Numbered from the stretch's first letter, positions 47,922-56,725 are shown. The stretch is 64,000 nt of DNA from Mesonia aquimarina (GCF_003667275.1 NZ_RCNV01000002.1:340896-404895), one strand, 5' to 3'. Notes: a model not told the origin generated them from the sequence alone. Numbers and translations are program-made.

Positions 47922-48302
47922 TTAATAATGTACAAAAAAAGAGTCTGTTTCTTCATCGTCGTCAACCATTTTAATATGCACATCAAACAATTCAGTCAGA
48001 ATTTTTTCTTTAGTCGAGTTGTTAAATTCCTTAAATTCGAATTCCTTAATGCGTTTCGAAATTCTATCTCCATTATGCCATTTTTTAGCTACAATTTTTT
48101 CAATCAGAATACTTAATTCAACGGGAGGCACTTCATTTTCGGTTTTGTGCCATATGAATTGTTGTCGTTCTTCTGGATCATTCTCGTTATAGATTGCAAT
48201 TCCGCTTATCGAGTTAACAGTTTCATTAGTTAATTCAATATTTTTAACCTCATATAATTTGAGATATGTTTTTAGGAAATTCAGTCTTTTTGATTCGTTC
48301 AT
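47922..48302 (-). CDS. Hypothetical acidic cytoplasmic protein
   Basis: 126 residues, charged, without signal or membrane segment; ends in an acidic patch (KMVDDDEETDSFF). No family recognised. A copy of the 85-bp dispersed repeat found between the later cassettes begins 23 bases upstream of its start, so it may be a former cassette gene. Confidence 0.5.
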   Translation of the reverse strand: MNESKRLNFLKTYLKLYEVKNIELTNETVNSISGIAIYNENDPEERQQFIWHKTENEVPPVELSILIEKIVAKKWHNGDRISKRIKEFEFKEFNNSTKEKILTELFDVHIKMVDDDEETDSFFVHY

Positions 48303-48324
48303 TTGGATTTTCTCAAATCAGCTA

Positions 48325-48403
48325 CAACGGCAGTCTGTCTTAAAGCTAACTAATTAGTGCTTGAAAATACTTATAATTTGCTTTTAAAACCAACAACCGG
48401 TGG
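48325..48403. repeat. Dispersed repeat, isolated copy
   Basis: Starts ACAACGGCAGTCTGTCTTAA and continues through CTTATAATTTG to CAACCGGTG. It matches the first 80-85 bases of the longer spacers at 55801, 56726 and 57747. Here the rest of the spacer is absent and the next gene's stop follows within 10 bases. Confidence 0.75.
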
Positions 48404-48411
48404 CCCCTTTT

Positions 48412-49323
48412 TTATTTTGTCATCCAATGTATCAAATCTTTTTCGTTTACGATTGACCAAGCATGGGGATGCCTTTCTCCATTTGCGCGATAGCTTCTAT
48501 TTTCGGTTTCTATAAATTCGATATCATTATGTTCGAATTCAATCTTTAATTTTTCCGATAGCTTTTTTAGGTAATAAGCATTTAGGTCCTTATAATCGTT
48601 TTTTCTGTTTTCTTGCCACCATTTTAAATCAGGTTCTGTGTATAATCTGATTTTGAGACCGTTAAGATTTTCCAAGTTTTTAATATGTTGTGTTTCGAGT
48701 GTAAACGGGGAGTACTTTTCATAATGCTCAATTCCGTTTTCAGGATTTCCAAACTCTTTGTCAAACCTATTTTTTATCCAAGTTGCCTCTTGAATTGAGG
48801 GTTCTGAAAAATTCATTTTTAAGTTTTTTTGAGCCGTATTATACAGTGCTAAAAGATCAATAGGCGAGTCCACTACAAAAACACCTTTCGGCTGTATCTG
48901 ACTTTTGCTTTTAACAAGATAATCGCTAATCAGTAAACTTATATTTCCACCAGCTGAAAATCCCCCAATAACTATATTTTCTTTAGGTAAATTATTTTCT
49001 ACAACGATATTCTCTAATTGTTTTGCTAATTGTTGTTTTTCTGACGGATGTAAGAACAAATGCCGGTTAAAGTTCATGGCTAAAACCGAAATCCCATTTC
49101 TTATGCTTATTTCTGCAATTTTAAATTCTGAAAATGTGTGTTTAGCGTCACAAGGTAAACAGGGAAATAAGATTAAGAGGCCTTTTTGTTTTTCTGACTT
49201 AATTAATTCAAATTCTGAGTTTATTATCCTTTCAGGAATTGATTTTTCAGTTTGATTGCTGTGTTTATGATTTCCCTTACAGGAAATTACAAGTAAAGCC
49301 AAAATTATTATGAATGTTCGCAT
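48412..49323 (-). CDS. Alpha/beta hydrolase lipoprotein
   Basis: 303 residues with a lipoprotein signal (LLVISCKG, Cys near 15). The nucleophile elbow is GGFSAGGNIS near 145, and the catalytic His is probably in ERHPHAWSIV near the C-terminus, as in dienelactone-hydrolase or BD-FAE-like esterases. An acid residue is likely in the YTEPDLKWW stretch. Envelope-located; substrate unknown. Confidence 0.72.
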   Translation of the reverse strand: MRTFIIILALLVISCKGNHKHSNQTEKSIPERIINSEFELIKSEKQKGLLILFPCLPCDAKHTFSEFKIAEISIRNGISVLAMNFNRHLFLHPSEKQQLAKQLENIVVENNLPKENIVIGGFSAGGNISLLISDYLVKSKSQIQPKGVFVVDSPIDLLALYNTAQKNLKMNFSEPSIQEATWIKNRFDKEFGNPENGIEHYEKYSPFTLETQHIKNLENLNGLKIRLYTEPDLKWWQENRKNDYKDLNAYYLKKLSEKLKIEFEHNDIEFIETENRSYRANGERHPHAWSIVNEKDLIHWMTK

Positions 49324-49428
49324 TTTTTAAATGGTGCTAAAATATCGAGTAGTAAAGATATGGAGAACCTTTTTAAAAAATAGCAGTTGTACTTTTCGTA
49401 GAAAACAAACAGCATTGATAGATGCTTT

Positions 49429-49965
49429 TTAATATTTCATATCAAACTCGCCATCTCTTATCTCAACAATTTCGCCATTATCGTTAGTTGCATCAAAGAA
49501 AAACCTTCCTCCTAATATTCTATTTTCAATATCGTGATAAACAATCTCTAATTTACCAATAAAGTTTTCAGTAGTAGAATAATTAAAATCAAGGGAGTTG
49601 ATTCTATATTTTCCATAACTGTTATTTGTTTCATTTTGAAGACTGTATGTGTTTCCTTCTAATGAAGAAGTGGGAGAGATATTAAAAACTCTAATTCTAA
49701 TTGATTGAGAAATAAAATCTGGTTTTTCGCCTTTGTCTGTAAAATATAAAGACATGTAATTCTCATTATTATACGAAGTAAAAATAAGATCTTTTGTAGA
49801 TGCTCCTGGAGAAATTACTAAGGTGGCTTCAATTAATTCTCCATTTGCTTTACATTTAATTCCTCCTTTGCCATCAAAAGTATAATTATTATCATTTACG
49901 TCTACATCATTTTTTGAACAACTACATAATAGGCTAATGCAGACGAAAACTAGAATTTTTTTCAT
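49429..49965 (-). CDS. Small lipoprotein, DUF6252-like
   Basis: 178 residues with lipobox LLCSCSK (Cys near 15). The beta-rich body ends with GGRFFFDATNDNGEIVEIRDGEFD, a pattern (abridged to its core FFFDATNDNGE) I associate with DUF6252/DUF5025 lipoproteins. Function unknown. Confidence 0.62.
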   Translation of the reverse strand: MKKILVFVCISLLCSCSKNDVDVNDNNYTFDGKGGIKCKANGELIEATLVISPGASTKDLIFTSYNNENYMSLYFTDKGEKPDFISQSIRIRVFNISPTSSLEGNTYSLQNETNNSYGKYRINSLDFNYSTTENFIGKLEIVYHDIENRILGGRFFFDATNDNGEIVEIRDGEFDMKY

Positions 49966-50241
49966 GACTATCCTTTTTTAAATAGATACAATTCTTATTT
50001 ATACAATGCGTTTAAATTTTTCTAAATTTATTGGGTTATGCTTTTGTTACGGGAGACTCATTATAAATTTTCTACCGTACGTACTCGACTGCATCAGTTG
50101 TGGAGTATAGTTACGTTACAGGTTGTGTGCTTTAAGCAATGAATTCAGTATATTATTTTTCAGCATTACTGTCATATATAGCCACAAACTTTATACATTC
50201 AATGGTAAACGAGTAGAGCTTTATGCTTTACGCTATATGCT

Positions 50242-50313
50242 TTAAGAACAGCCCTTGGTGCCCCCTTTTTTTCCTTGGTGTACAATTCCGGTCGGAGTGT
50301 GTTCTACTGCCAT
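50242..50313 (-). CDS. Possible 23-residue peptide
   Basis: ATG-initiated minus-strand ORF ending TAA. It begins MAVEHTPTGIV and ends KKGGTKGCS, with a C-terminal Cys-Ser and a Gly/Lys-rich core. The leader upstream of the ATG (AAAAAACTAAATTATT) is A-rich as in many Bacteroidota genes. No homologue is recalled, and chance is a real alternative. Confidence 0.3.
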   Translation of the reverse strand: MAVEHTPTGIVHQGKKGGTKGCS

Positions 50314-50443
50314 AATAATTTAGTTTTTTATGTTATAAGCATGATTAATGCTTTAAAGATAAGGGTTTTATCATTAAACCTCACATCTCAAAATAAGGTT
50401 TTATTAGTACAGTATTATACAAAAAACTTACTTCCACCTCCTT

Positions 50444-50560
50444 AACCTAAAAACACTTCTTTACGATGCCAGCTTAAGGCTTCTAAAGAAGGATAGTGAT
50501 GTCCCTGTTTAGGCAGTTGAATATTTACCTCTTTAAATTGCGGGCGTACATGCATCAATT
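50444..50560 (-). pseudogene. C-terminal remnant of an HNH endonuclease gene
   Basis: The minus-strand translation ends LPKQGHHYPSLEALSWHRKE then VFLG and a stop. The intact gene at 52312-53289 ends LPQQVHHYPSLEALAWHRKA then VFLL. Upstream similarity fades after about 100 bases. A second, deleted copy of the same gene type. Confidence 0.75.
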
Positions 50561-50649
50561 TTAGCTTTATGTTATAGTAAGAAAAACACTATTTTTAATA
50601 CTTGTTAGGTTTTTAAGTAAAACACTTCGTATTTGGTTTTTTCTATAGT

Positions 50650-51926
50650 TTATTCCTGAATTAAAGTTGAAAATTCTTTGCTAATAGCGGTGCTTATTTT
50701 TGGCGGTATCTGTAATTCTTTGCTAAGTGGTTTCCAACTCTTTCTTACTTCTTGCACTTCTTGTATGATCCCTTTCGGGTTTTTAATAGCAAATTCTTCG
50801 GCAATGCTCATCACATCTTCAAAATTTATACGGTCTCTTTTATTGTTGATCGATAAGGCTCGTGATACATTCCTGTAATTAAGATTGATGTTTAAGGGAT
50901 AGGTCAAGTCATAAGCCGGGGCCAATTTCCAACTATTCGTATCTGTAGTATACATAAAGCTATGGTTTTTTAAATGATCGTCTATATTGGCAAATACCAC
51001 ATTAAATACCATTCTTCGGAAAAGTTCCTGTATATCTTTATAAGGCACTTTAAGGTCCAATGCCAATTTAAACACATTTTCGTAGCTTGAATCTTCCGGT
51101 TTTTTAAAATCCCATCCGCTTGTCCGCAAGCCGTCAATACATGTTGTTTCTCTCCATGTTGTCTGTCATAACGTAAAGTTGCAAAATGTTTATTCTCTAT
51201 GAGTTTAGAGGGCATCATTTGTATACCGGCTTCTTTAGCCATTACATAATAAGCATATTCTATCTTTTCTTTATTATACCCTTTTTCTCCTTCCTCATTT
51301 ATAAAAAGCTTGACTAAGTAATGATTATAGTCATTACTATATTCCATATCTCCGGGAATAATTTTGCCTGTGGTCTTATGTTCTGAAATTAAAATTTTAG
51401 GTCTAGCCCCCCCGGCAGAAGTACCTATTTTAAAAACATTCAGTAATGCAATATCACTGAGTTCTTTTTCGTTAGTTTCTTTTTTTACGTATAATACTTT
51501 ATGTAAAACCTCAATAATTTCATCTATATTAATAGTAGATGTTTTAGGTATTTTGCTTATCGGGTGGTATTCTAAAGCTCCCATACCTCGATTAGCCACA
51601 TAGGTTAGTTGTTCTAAAGGGGTAATTTTTTTAAATTCCTTGTTTTTAGACTCAAACCACTCTTTAAAAATGATATTTCCAAACATATCTGGTAGCGAGT
51701 CGGCAATCATAGGAGGTAAGCCTCTAAAGGTTTCTCCTTCAAATTTATTGAAGATTTGAACTGGTTTTACACGCTTGAAGATATAAGGAAAAATATTTGT
51801 GTATTGGTTCGACTCCAAAAACTTTGGGTTGTATTGAAAATACGAAGCTTGTTTGTCTATATCATACCCCAGTTTACCTATTTCTAAACCAAATAAGCGT
51901 ACTTCTATGATGCTGTTTTTTGCCAT
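50650..51926 (-). pseudogene. hipA: HipA-family kinase gene split by a frameshift
   Basis: Two overlapping frames together make one HipA-like serine/threonine kinase of about 430 residues. The upstream frame (from ATG 51926, one base after the hipB stop) holds the N-terminal subdomain and the Gly-rich loop GTSAGGARPK. It then runs out of homology after HVLTACG. The other frame resumes with SGWDFKKPEDSSYENVF and holds the catalytic NIDDHLKNHS and metal-binding APAYDLT motifs. The shift lies at about 51120-51135. Unless the read is wrong, ATP-binding and catalytic parts are separated and the toxin is inactive. Confidence 0.8.
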
Positions 51927-51927
51927 A

Positions 51928-52191
51928 TTAATACAATGAATCAATGTCGTTAGTTGATTCCAAGTTTTTTAGGGCTTGGTAAAAGCTTTCTAACCAATCA
52001 AAATGATGAGCAATTTTAAGCACCGTATCTAAGGTGGCATTTTTACCGCTTTCAAATTTTTGGATGGTAAAACGTGATAAATCCAATGCCTTTGCCAAGT
52101 CCTCTTGAGACATTTCGTAAGCTTGCCTTTTCTGCTTACAAAGTTCTCCAAGTTTTGTTTTTACTTCTTTTATGCTTACTGCATTTATCAT
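51928..52191 (-). CDS. hipB: HipB-like XRE antitoxin/repressor
   Basis: About 87 residues from the ATG at 52191 (an ATG at 52212 adds seven residues). Helix-turn-helix of the XRE type around 30-70: SQEDLAKALDLSRFTIQKFE and TLDTVLKIAHHF. It immediately precedes hipA, as in hipBA modules, where HipB binds HipA and represses the operon. With hipA broken, it may persist only as a regulator. Confidence 0.82.
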   Translation of the reverse strand: MINAVSIKEVKTKLGELCKQKRQAYEMSQEDLAKALDLSRFTIQKFESGKNATLDTVLKIAHHFDWLESFYQALKNLESTNDIDSLY

Positions 52192-52311
52192 AGGAAGTTT
52201 ATTATAATACACAAATATACTAAAAATAGCTCTAAATGTGTATTATAGTAAACAATTTTGCAGTTATATGGTATAATTCAAGCCCAGCAAAACTGATGCT
52301 AATCTTCTCGT

Positions 52312-53289
52312 TTATAACAAAAACACCGCTTTACGATGCCAAGCTAAGGCTTCTAAAGAAGGATAATGATGGACCTGTTGAGGTAGTTGAATGGTAGTTC
52401 CCTCAAATTGTGAAAGCGCATATACCGAGGCTCCTTCGTGTAATCTTTTGGAAACACGCACCGTAAAATCTGTAGTTATCGTAATTAACCCCCGGTCAAA
52501 CGCGCGGTGTAGAGTAGGGGTTAGGGCCAAACCGTTTTGTATGGTGGCATCGTACGAAAGACTAATGGGGTGAATATGACATGCATCAATCAGTTGAATA
52601 TTTAAACCCGTCTCTACCTTCATTTTGGAGATACAGCAACTATAATCATATAGTTTAGGAATGGTCTTTTTAAATAGGCTTCCTCTGATAAAAAGCTCTT
52701 CTTGATAATCATCCTCAGGTAAGCTTGCTTTTAACTCTATAATATGTTGCTTATAAATGGCAGAAGGTTCATTTAGAATTTCATACTCTAATTGCTGTTG
52801 GGTGGTATTTGGAAGCGCAAACGAGAAGTTGTGTTTGGTCTCCGGAAAATACGTATCTAACAAGACTGCCAGTAAAAGTTCTCGGTGAACAGGCTGCTGC
52901 AAAAGCTGAAATAAAGCTTGATCAATCGTGGCGAACGCTAGCGTTTCTTTTAATTTCGGAAAGCTTTTAATACTTCTTGACTTTGTAAGCGGGATTTGCT
53001 TTCCGGGTTTCGTGACCAATTCCCAAAATGGCTCAGACCTTAAATGGAAAAAGGGTAAGGCAAAATTAGCGGTATGCCCTGTAGTGACTAATTTTTTCCA
53101 GTTGTTCTTAAAGGCTAAAACAAGCTCTCCTGTAATAAAAATCCGGTTGCCGGTAATTTCTTGTTTGGCAATCAATTCTATGACCGATATTAACAAAACA
53201 GGTTTATGGGGGGCTTTGCCTAAGCCTTTGCTATAATCGCGGTTGAGCTGGGTAAGCTGAGCGATGTATTTATTGATGGGTTCTTGCAT
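52312..53289 (-). CDS. HNH endonuclease, ScoMcrA/type IV-like
   Basis: 325 residues. The N-terminal half (about 10-165) resembles the sulfur-binding/SRA-like N-domain of putative restriction endonucleases (KAPHKPVLLISVIELI). The C-terminal HNH nuclease has ACHIHPISLSYDATIQNGLA and LTPTLHRAFDRGLI, keeping H, N and H. Such proteins cut modified DNA, for example phosphorothioated or methylated, but the target here is inferred only. A truncated second copy lies at 50444-50560. Confidence 0.8.
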   Translation of the reverse strand: MQEPINKYIAQLTQLNRDYSKGLGKAPHKPVLLISVIELIAKQEITGNRIFITGELVLAFKNNWKKLVTTGHTANFALPFFHLRSEPFWELVTKPGKQIPLTKSRSIKSFPKLKETLAFATIDQALFQLLQQPVHRELLLAVLLDTYFPETKHNFSFALPNTTQQQLEYEILNEPSAIYKQHIIELKASLPEDDYQEELFIRGSLFKKTIPKLYDYSCCISKMKVETGLNIQLIDACHIHPISLSYDATIQNGLALTPTLHRAFDRGLITITTDFTVRVSKRLHEGASVYALSQFEGTTIQLPQQVHHYPSLEALAWHRKAVFLL

Positions 53290-53390
53290 TATCGGAGTGG
53301 AAGATAAAAAACTTTTTAATTAATTTGTTATCAAAGTACTTCAAGGAAAGAGGGGGTATAGTAATGCTTGAATATGAACAATTGCGGTCA

Positions 53391-53488
53391 AATGTACGAA
53401 CCACCGTATACAAGACCTGCTTGGTTCCTGAGCAATACCTAAGGGTAAGGTACGCTGCATCATTGTATGGCTGAGTTATCCACTCGAC
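53391..53488 (+). mobile_element. Group II intron remnant, 3' end only
   Basis: Contains ACGAACCACCGTATACAAGAC, matching domain V of the intact intron (ACGAACC... region at 60943-60965), and a domain-VI-like stem (CTGCATCATT / ATGGCTGAG) followed by TCCACTCGAC as in the intact copy (TCCACTCGAT). The domain V triad reads CAC instead of CGC, so it is decayed. The 3' boundary is 53488; no 5' part is left. Confidence 0.65.
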
Positions 53489-53500
53489 CATAGTGCTTTT

Positions 53501-53947
53501 TTATTCCGCTGTTACTATTTCAATCGTTTGTTTTTGTTCAGGCGGATTTTTTATTCGGACATTAATCCTTTTATATTTCCACTGATTTTCAATTTTATCC
53601 GCAGTAATATCCATTCTGGCTTTTCCTTTTGTGCCTGTTATTCGGATTGTTGAATTAACAGTTTGGTTATTATTTGTATAAAGAACTTCGCCTTCTAAAA
53701 TTGCAAGTTTATCAATAGGTTCAATTTCGCCGAGTAGGTCAATAACTTTTTGTTCAGATTTTGCTTTTTCTAGTGCATCTTGATAAAGTTCAGTATCCGA
53801 ATATGCTTGAGCCAAATCAGCTCCAATTCCGCCTATTCTAGAAAAAATAAAAACTGATAGAATAATCAATACTATACCGCTTACAGGAACGAACCATTTC
53901 CAATTCCTTTTCCACCAGCTTTTATGTTCAATCAGTTCGTTGTTCAT
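53501..53947 (-). CDS. Coa1-like membrane protein
   Basis: 148 residues opening with KSWWKRNWKWFVPV and one membrane helix (about 18-36). The rest is a soluble domain with SEQKVIDLLGEIEPI and ITGTKGKARMDI. This matches the bacterial cytochrome c oxidase assembly factor Coa1-like family from memory. Its real function in bacteria is unproven. Lies between two group II intron remnants, as a likely cassette gene. Confidence 0.8.
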   Translation of the reverse strand: MNNELIEHKSWWKRNWKWFVPVSGIVLIILSVFIFSRIGGIGADLAQAYSDTELYQDALEKAKSEQKVIDLLGEIEPIDKLAILEGEVLYTNNNQTVNSTIRITGTKGKARMDITADKIENQWKYKRINVRIKNPPEQKQTIEIVTAE

Positions 53948-54241
53948 TTCGTTATTATTGTTTTAGCAGTCAGTTCCGCTAATTTTTTATATACATTGCG
54001 TGTGCCTAGCACGGACATCTTTTGTTAACCGAAAGATAAACATTTATCCTAGTGGGTGCAAGTCCTTTATGGGCAGAGTAACCCTTCGGTTTCACTCAGG
54101 ACAAGCTCTTTAAAACATTAGTAAGCTGCAAGCTTGCTATCCATGAGATCACAACAAAAGAAAGCGAGACTACACTCTGTCATTTAATGGCGGAACCATC
54201 CATGCGATTACCTGCTGGCTCTTCTTAGTAGTTCTACATGT
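53948..54241. other. Intergenic region with intron remnant
   Basis: Fifty-two bases of AT-rich upstream sequence of the Coa1-like gene, then the 209-bp deleted intron (54000-54208), then 33 bases before the antitoxin stop. No gene. Confidence 0.6.
54000..54208 (+). mobile_element. Internally deleted group IIC intron
   Basis: The first about 160 bases follow the 5' end of the intact intron (GTGTGCC-AGCA-GG-CATC, GGGTGCAAGTCC, CATTAGTAAGCTGCAAG). It then jumps to the domain VI end (GTCATTTAATGGCGGA, then CCATCCATGCGAT). The whole maturase gene and domains II-V are gone. The 3' flank TACCTGC equals the core box that begins the 58143-59000 cassette. Confidence 0.8.
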
Positions 54242-55345
54242 TTAAATTGATAATTCAGAAAATTCAACCTTAGTTTTTAAACTATTTAAGCGGATATCTT
54301 TATACAAATGCTTGTGTTCCCTTTGTACTTGGGCGACAATTATACCTGGATGTTTTTTGAACTTTTCACTTAACTCCAAAATCAATTCTTTGTCAAAGGA
54401 AAAATAGTTAAACAACTCATTCCTTTCTTTCTCCGATAAAAGCATACGCGCTGCAAAGGAGTCTGCTTCATCTTCTTTTTCCTTGTTAGGTTTAATACTT
54501 TCAATACCATCAATAAAGATGTCTTTTTTTCCGTGGTATAAAATATGTCCTAATTCGTGAAAGAAAGTGAACCAAAAAGCATTATAATCTTTTTGTCTAT
54601 CTGTTATTTGAATAAGGGGTATGCTATTATTTTTTATCCACCTTGTAGCTCCATAAATAGGTGCTTTAGCAATGCAAGGTGTATAAACTAAGGCTACACC
54701 GCAAGATGCACAAAGTGCTTGCAGTTCTTCTAACCAAGTGTCTGCATGTCTATAGGCAATGTCTTGAAATTGTTCTAAACAATGACGTAATGCTTTTTTA
54801 TCAAATTCAGTTACTTTTATTTTCTCCGCTTGTAATTCTCCTAAGCGCAACCATACTGAAATAGCTTGTGGTTCGGCAGTATGTCTTAATTCTATTTTAA
54901 ATGCTAATGAACTACCATTATATATGTCTGACCATTGCTTAGGGGAAGCAACTCTAAAAAACTTTAGTAAGCTATCTGCTAATTCAGGTTTTTTACGAGT
55001 ATTTGGAAGCAAACCAAAAGATTTCATTTTAGCTAATGGAAAAGTAGAAACCCATTCTTGGCACAGTTCTAAATGTTCCATCTGTTCTATTTCTAATAAT
55101 TCATCTTGATAGGTGCGTTCTAAATTGAGCCAAAAACTTGCAGAAACTCCCAAAACGTATTCCAATTTGGTGGCTGTTTCTTTGGTTATGGGTGCTTTTC
55201 CTTTAATTAACTCATTTAATTTAGGAATAGACCTGCCTAATCGCTCTGCTAATTCGGCTTGCGACATACCAATATGGTCTATATGCTCTTGAATACTATC
55301 GCCTGGGCACGATAGTAAAGATTTTTTAATTTGTAAATCAGTCAT
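54242..55345 (-). CDS. XRE antitoxin fused to ImmA/IrrE-type metallopeptidase (HigA-like)
   Basis: 367 residues. N-terminal HTH of the HigA/VapI kind (about 18-75: IGMSQAELAERLGRSIPKLN, TKLEYVLGVSASFWLNLE). The C-terminal half is an ImmA/IrrE-like peptidase with zinc motif HELGH at 263-267 and a downstream Glu in KEDEADSFAARMLL. It follows the RelE/HigB-type toxin gene by 17 bases. Likely antitoxin and autorepressor; the peptidase part may cut a repressor or itself under stress. Confidence 0.88.
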   Translation of the reverse strand: MTDLQIKKSLLSCPGDSIQEHIDHIGMSQAELAERLGRSIPKLNELIKGKAPITKETATKLEYVLGVSASFWLNLERTYQDELLEIEQMEHLELCQEWVSTFPLAKMKSFGLLPNTRKKPELADSLLKFFRVASPKQWSDIYNGSSLAFKIELRHTAEPQAISVWLRLGELQAEKIKVTEFDKKALRHCLEQFQDIAYRHADTWLEELQALCASCGVALVYTPCIAKAPIYGATRWIKNNSIPLIQITDRQKDYNAFWFTFFHELGHILYHGKKDIFIDGIESIKPNKEKEDEADSFAARMLLSEKERNELFNYFSFDKELILELSEKFKKHPGIIVAQVQREHKHLYKDIRLNSLKTKVEFSELSI

Positions 55346-55362
55346 AATGTTTCCTTATTAAG

Positions 55363-55695
55363 TTAATGAGGGTCCTCTACAGACTCAATACTTATAATGG
55401 TTATCGCTTTTAAATCTATTCCACCATCTTCTAAGGTTGGTATAGGGTCTTGATTTATAACAAATAATATTCTCCAATTCTGTTGAATATTTATTGACCA
55501 AGTTCCTTTGCCTTTACCTATGTGCTGGTGCAATCGTAATACAGATAATTGTGAGATAACCTCTAAATTATCTGCATTTTTAAGCTGAGTGATACGTAAC
55601 TTCACCTTTTTTGCTAATGTACCATAGCTCTTTGCTATACCTTTGTCGGTAGTGAGCGACTTCTTCAGCTTGTTATTTTTATACGATAATTCCAT
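55363..55695 (-). CDS. RelE/HigB-family toxin
   Basis: 110 residues with the RelE-like fold: LAKKVKLRITQLKNADNLEVI in the helices, then LHQHIGKGKGTWSINIQQNWRILFVI in the sheet (key Arg in NWRILF). HigB toxins cleave mRNA on the ribosome. First gene of the pair, antitoxin second, as typical of higBA. Confidence 0.85.
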   Translation of the reverse strand: MELSYKNNKLKKSLTTDKGIAKSYGTLAKKVKLRITQLKNADNLEVISQLSVLRLHQHIGKGKGTWSINIQQNWRILFVINQDPIPTLEDGGIDLKAITIISIESVEDPH

Positions 55696-56111
55696 TGCAA
55701 AGTTACAAAACTATTTACTTAAAGGGTTAATTGTTTTTGTATTTTTAGAATACATTAATCTTTGGCGCTCATATCTTATTCATTTTATGTGCTTGTTAGC
55801 AACAGTAGTCTGTCTTAAAGCTACCTGATTAGTGCCTGAAAACACTTATAATTTGGTTTTAAAACAAAAATTCGTATATCCGGTTTTTTATTCCATAGAT
55901 TAGCCTTAGCTGCTTTTAGAGGCATTATATGCGCTAAACATACACTTATAGAGTATCTATTAAGACTTCTTGTGTGACCCTACCTAACAACTACTGCCTA
56001 CGGAGAATAACTAATCGCTATATAGAGTTAACCGACAGCCTCAATAATTATCGAGACTGGTTTAGTCAATATTGCGTTCTTGTTAGGTCGTCCCGACCAC
56101 ACGAACGCTAG
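55696..56111. repeat. Long cassette spacer 1 (attC-like)
   Basis: From about 55801 this is one of three homologous spacers of about 275-390 bp. It starts AACAGTAGTCTGTCTTAAAG (the dispersed repeat) and ends CGAACGCTAGTTATTGTGCG. Inside it, ACCTAAC (55982-55988) and GTTAGGT (56082-56088) are perfectly complementary and fit the attC core consensus RYYYAAC/GTTRRRY, giving an inner 107-bp attC-sized element with a central stem (AACC-GACAG / CTGGTT). A 5+5-bp hairpin GGTCG-TCC-CGACC follows at 56086-56098. Confidence 0.6.
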
Positions 56112-56705
56112 TTATTGTGCGTAGTTATTTTTTTTATGTCCTTCAAAAGTTTCATATCTGGTCTTTAATTCCCCGTTTCCTATAACTACCCCGTGATAAA
56201 TTTCAGGGTCGATTTCGGAGTATTCTGGATTTAGTTCAATAAAGTGTTCTGTCAATATTATCGATTTCATTCCGGTTGTCGATATAATCTCAAAGTTGTC
56301 AATGTAGTCCGTTTCTAAAGGAAGAGATCCGCAATAAATTGTGTTTTTGTCCTTCGAGTATGGGGGCTTTAGAATTTCAAAAGTTTCGGGGTTTGCTTTG
56401 TAAATTTTGTAATAGTCTATGTAAACATAATTTTTGTCCTTAGAATAGCCTTGGTCAATTGTTTCAAAGGTTATAGGGTCAGCATTTTTAATCTTTTCGC
56501 CTTTTAAATAGACATTACTTCTGTCTTTGGCATATGTTTCATTTTCTAAAACCACAAAGGACTCATTGTCAACTTGCAATTCCTTTATTCGTTTACCTGC
56601 TGCTTCGTCATAGGACACGTATGTCCATTTACCGTCAGTTTTTTCATAACCGCTTGAACATCCAATTAGTGTTAAAAGTGTCAATATGAAAATTATCGTT
56701 CTCAA
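56112..56705 (-). CDS. DKNYY-family lipoprotein
   Basis: 197 residues with a lipobox (LIGCSSG, Cys near 16) and at least three DKNYY-type repeats: YAKDRSNVYLKGEKIKNAD, YSKDKNYVYIDYYKIYKANP and YSKDKNTIYCGSLPL. Surface or periplasmic; role unknown. The gene is framed by TTGTGCGTA (56115-56123, overlapping its last codons) and TACGCACAA (56720-56728), exact complements. Confidence 0.8.
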   Translation of the reverse strand: MRTIIFILTLLTLIGCSSGYEKTDGKWTYVSYDEAAGKRIKELQVDNESFVVLENETYAKDRSNVYLKGEKIKNADPITFETIDQGYSKDKNYVYIDYYKIYKANPETFEILKPPYSKDKNTIYCGSLPLETDYIDNFEIISTTGMKSIILTEHFIELNPEYSEIDPEIYHGVVIGNGELKTRYETFEGHKKNNYAQ

Positions 56706-56725
56706 TGTCTTGGTCTAATTACGCA

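Larger units (their letters stand above)
49966..50649. other. Intergenic region, 684 bp, with a micro-ORF and an endonuclease relic
   Basis: Contains a 23-codon minus-strand ORF (50242-50313) and a fragment of an HNH endonuclease gene (50444-50560). An 18-bp stretch near 50230-50247, TACGCTATATGCTTTAAG, is repeated near 28827-28844. Nothing else recognised. Confidence 0.5.

Noticed and set aside
53270..53491. 73-residue minus-strand ORF
   Set aside because: It is antisense to the intron remnant and the start of the HNH gene; no coding signal of its own.
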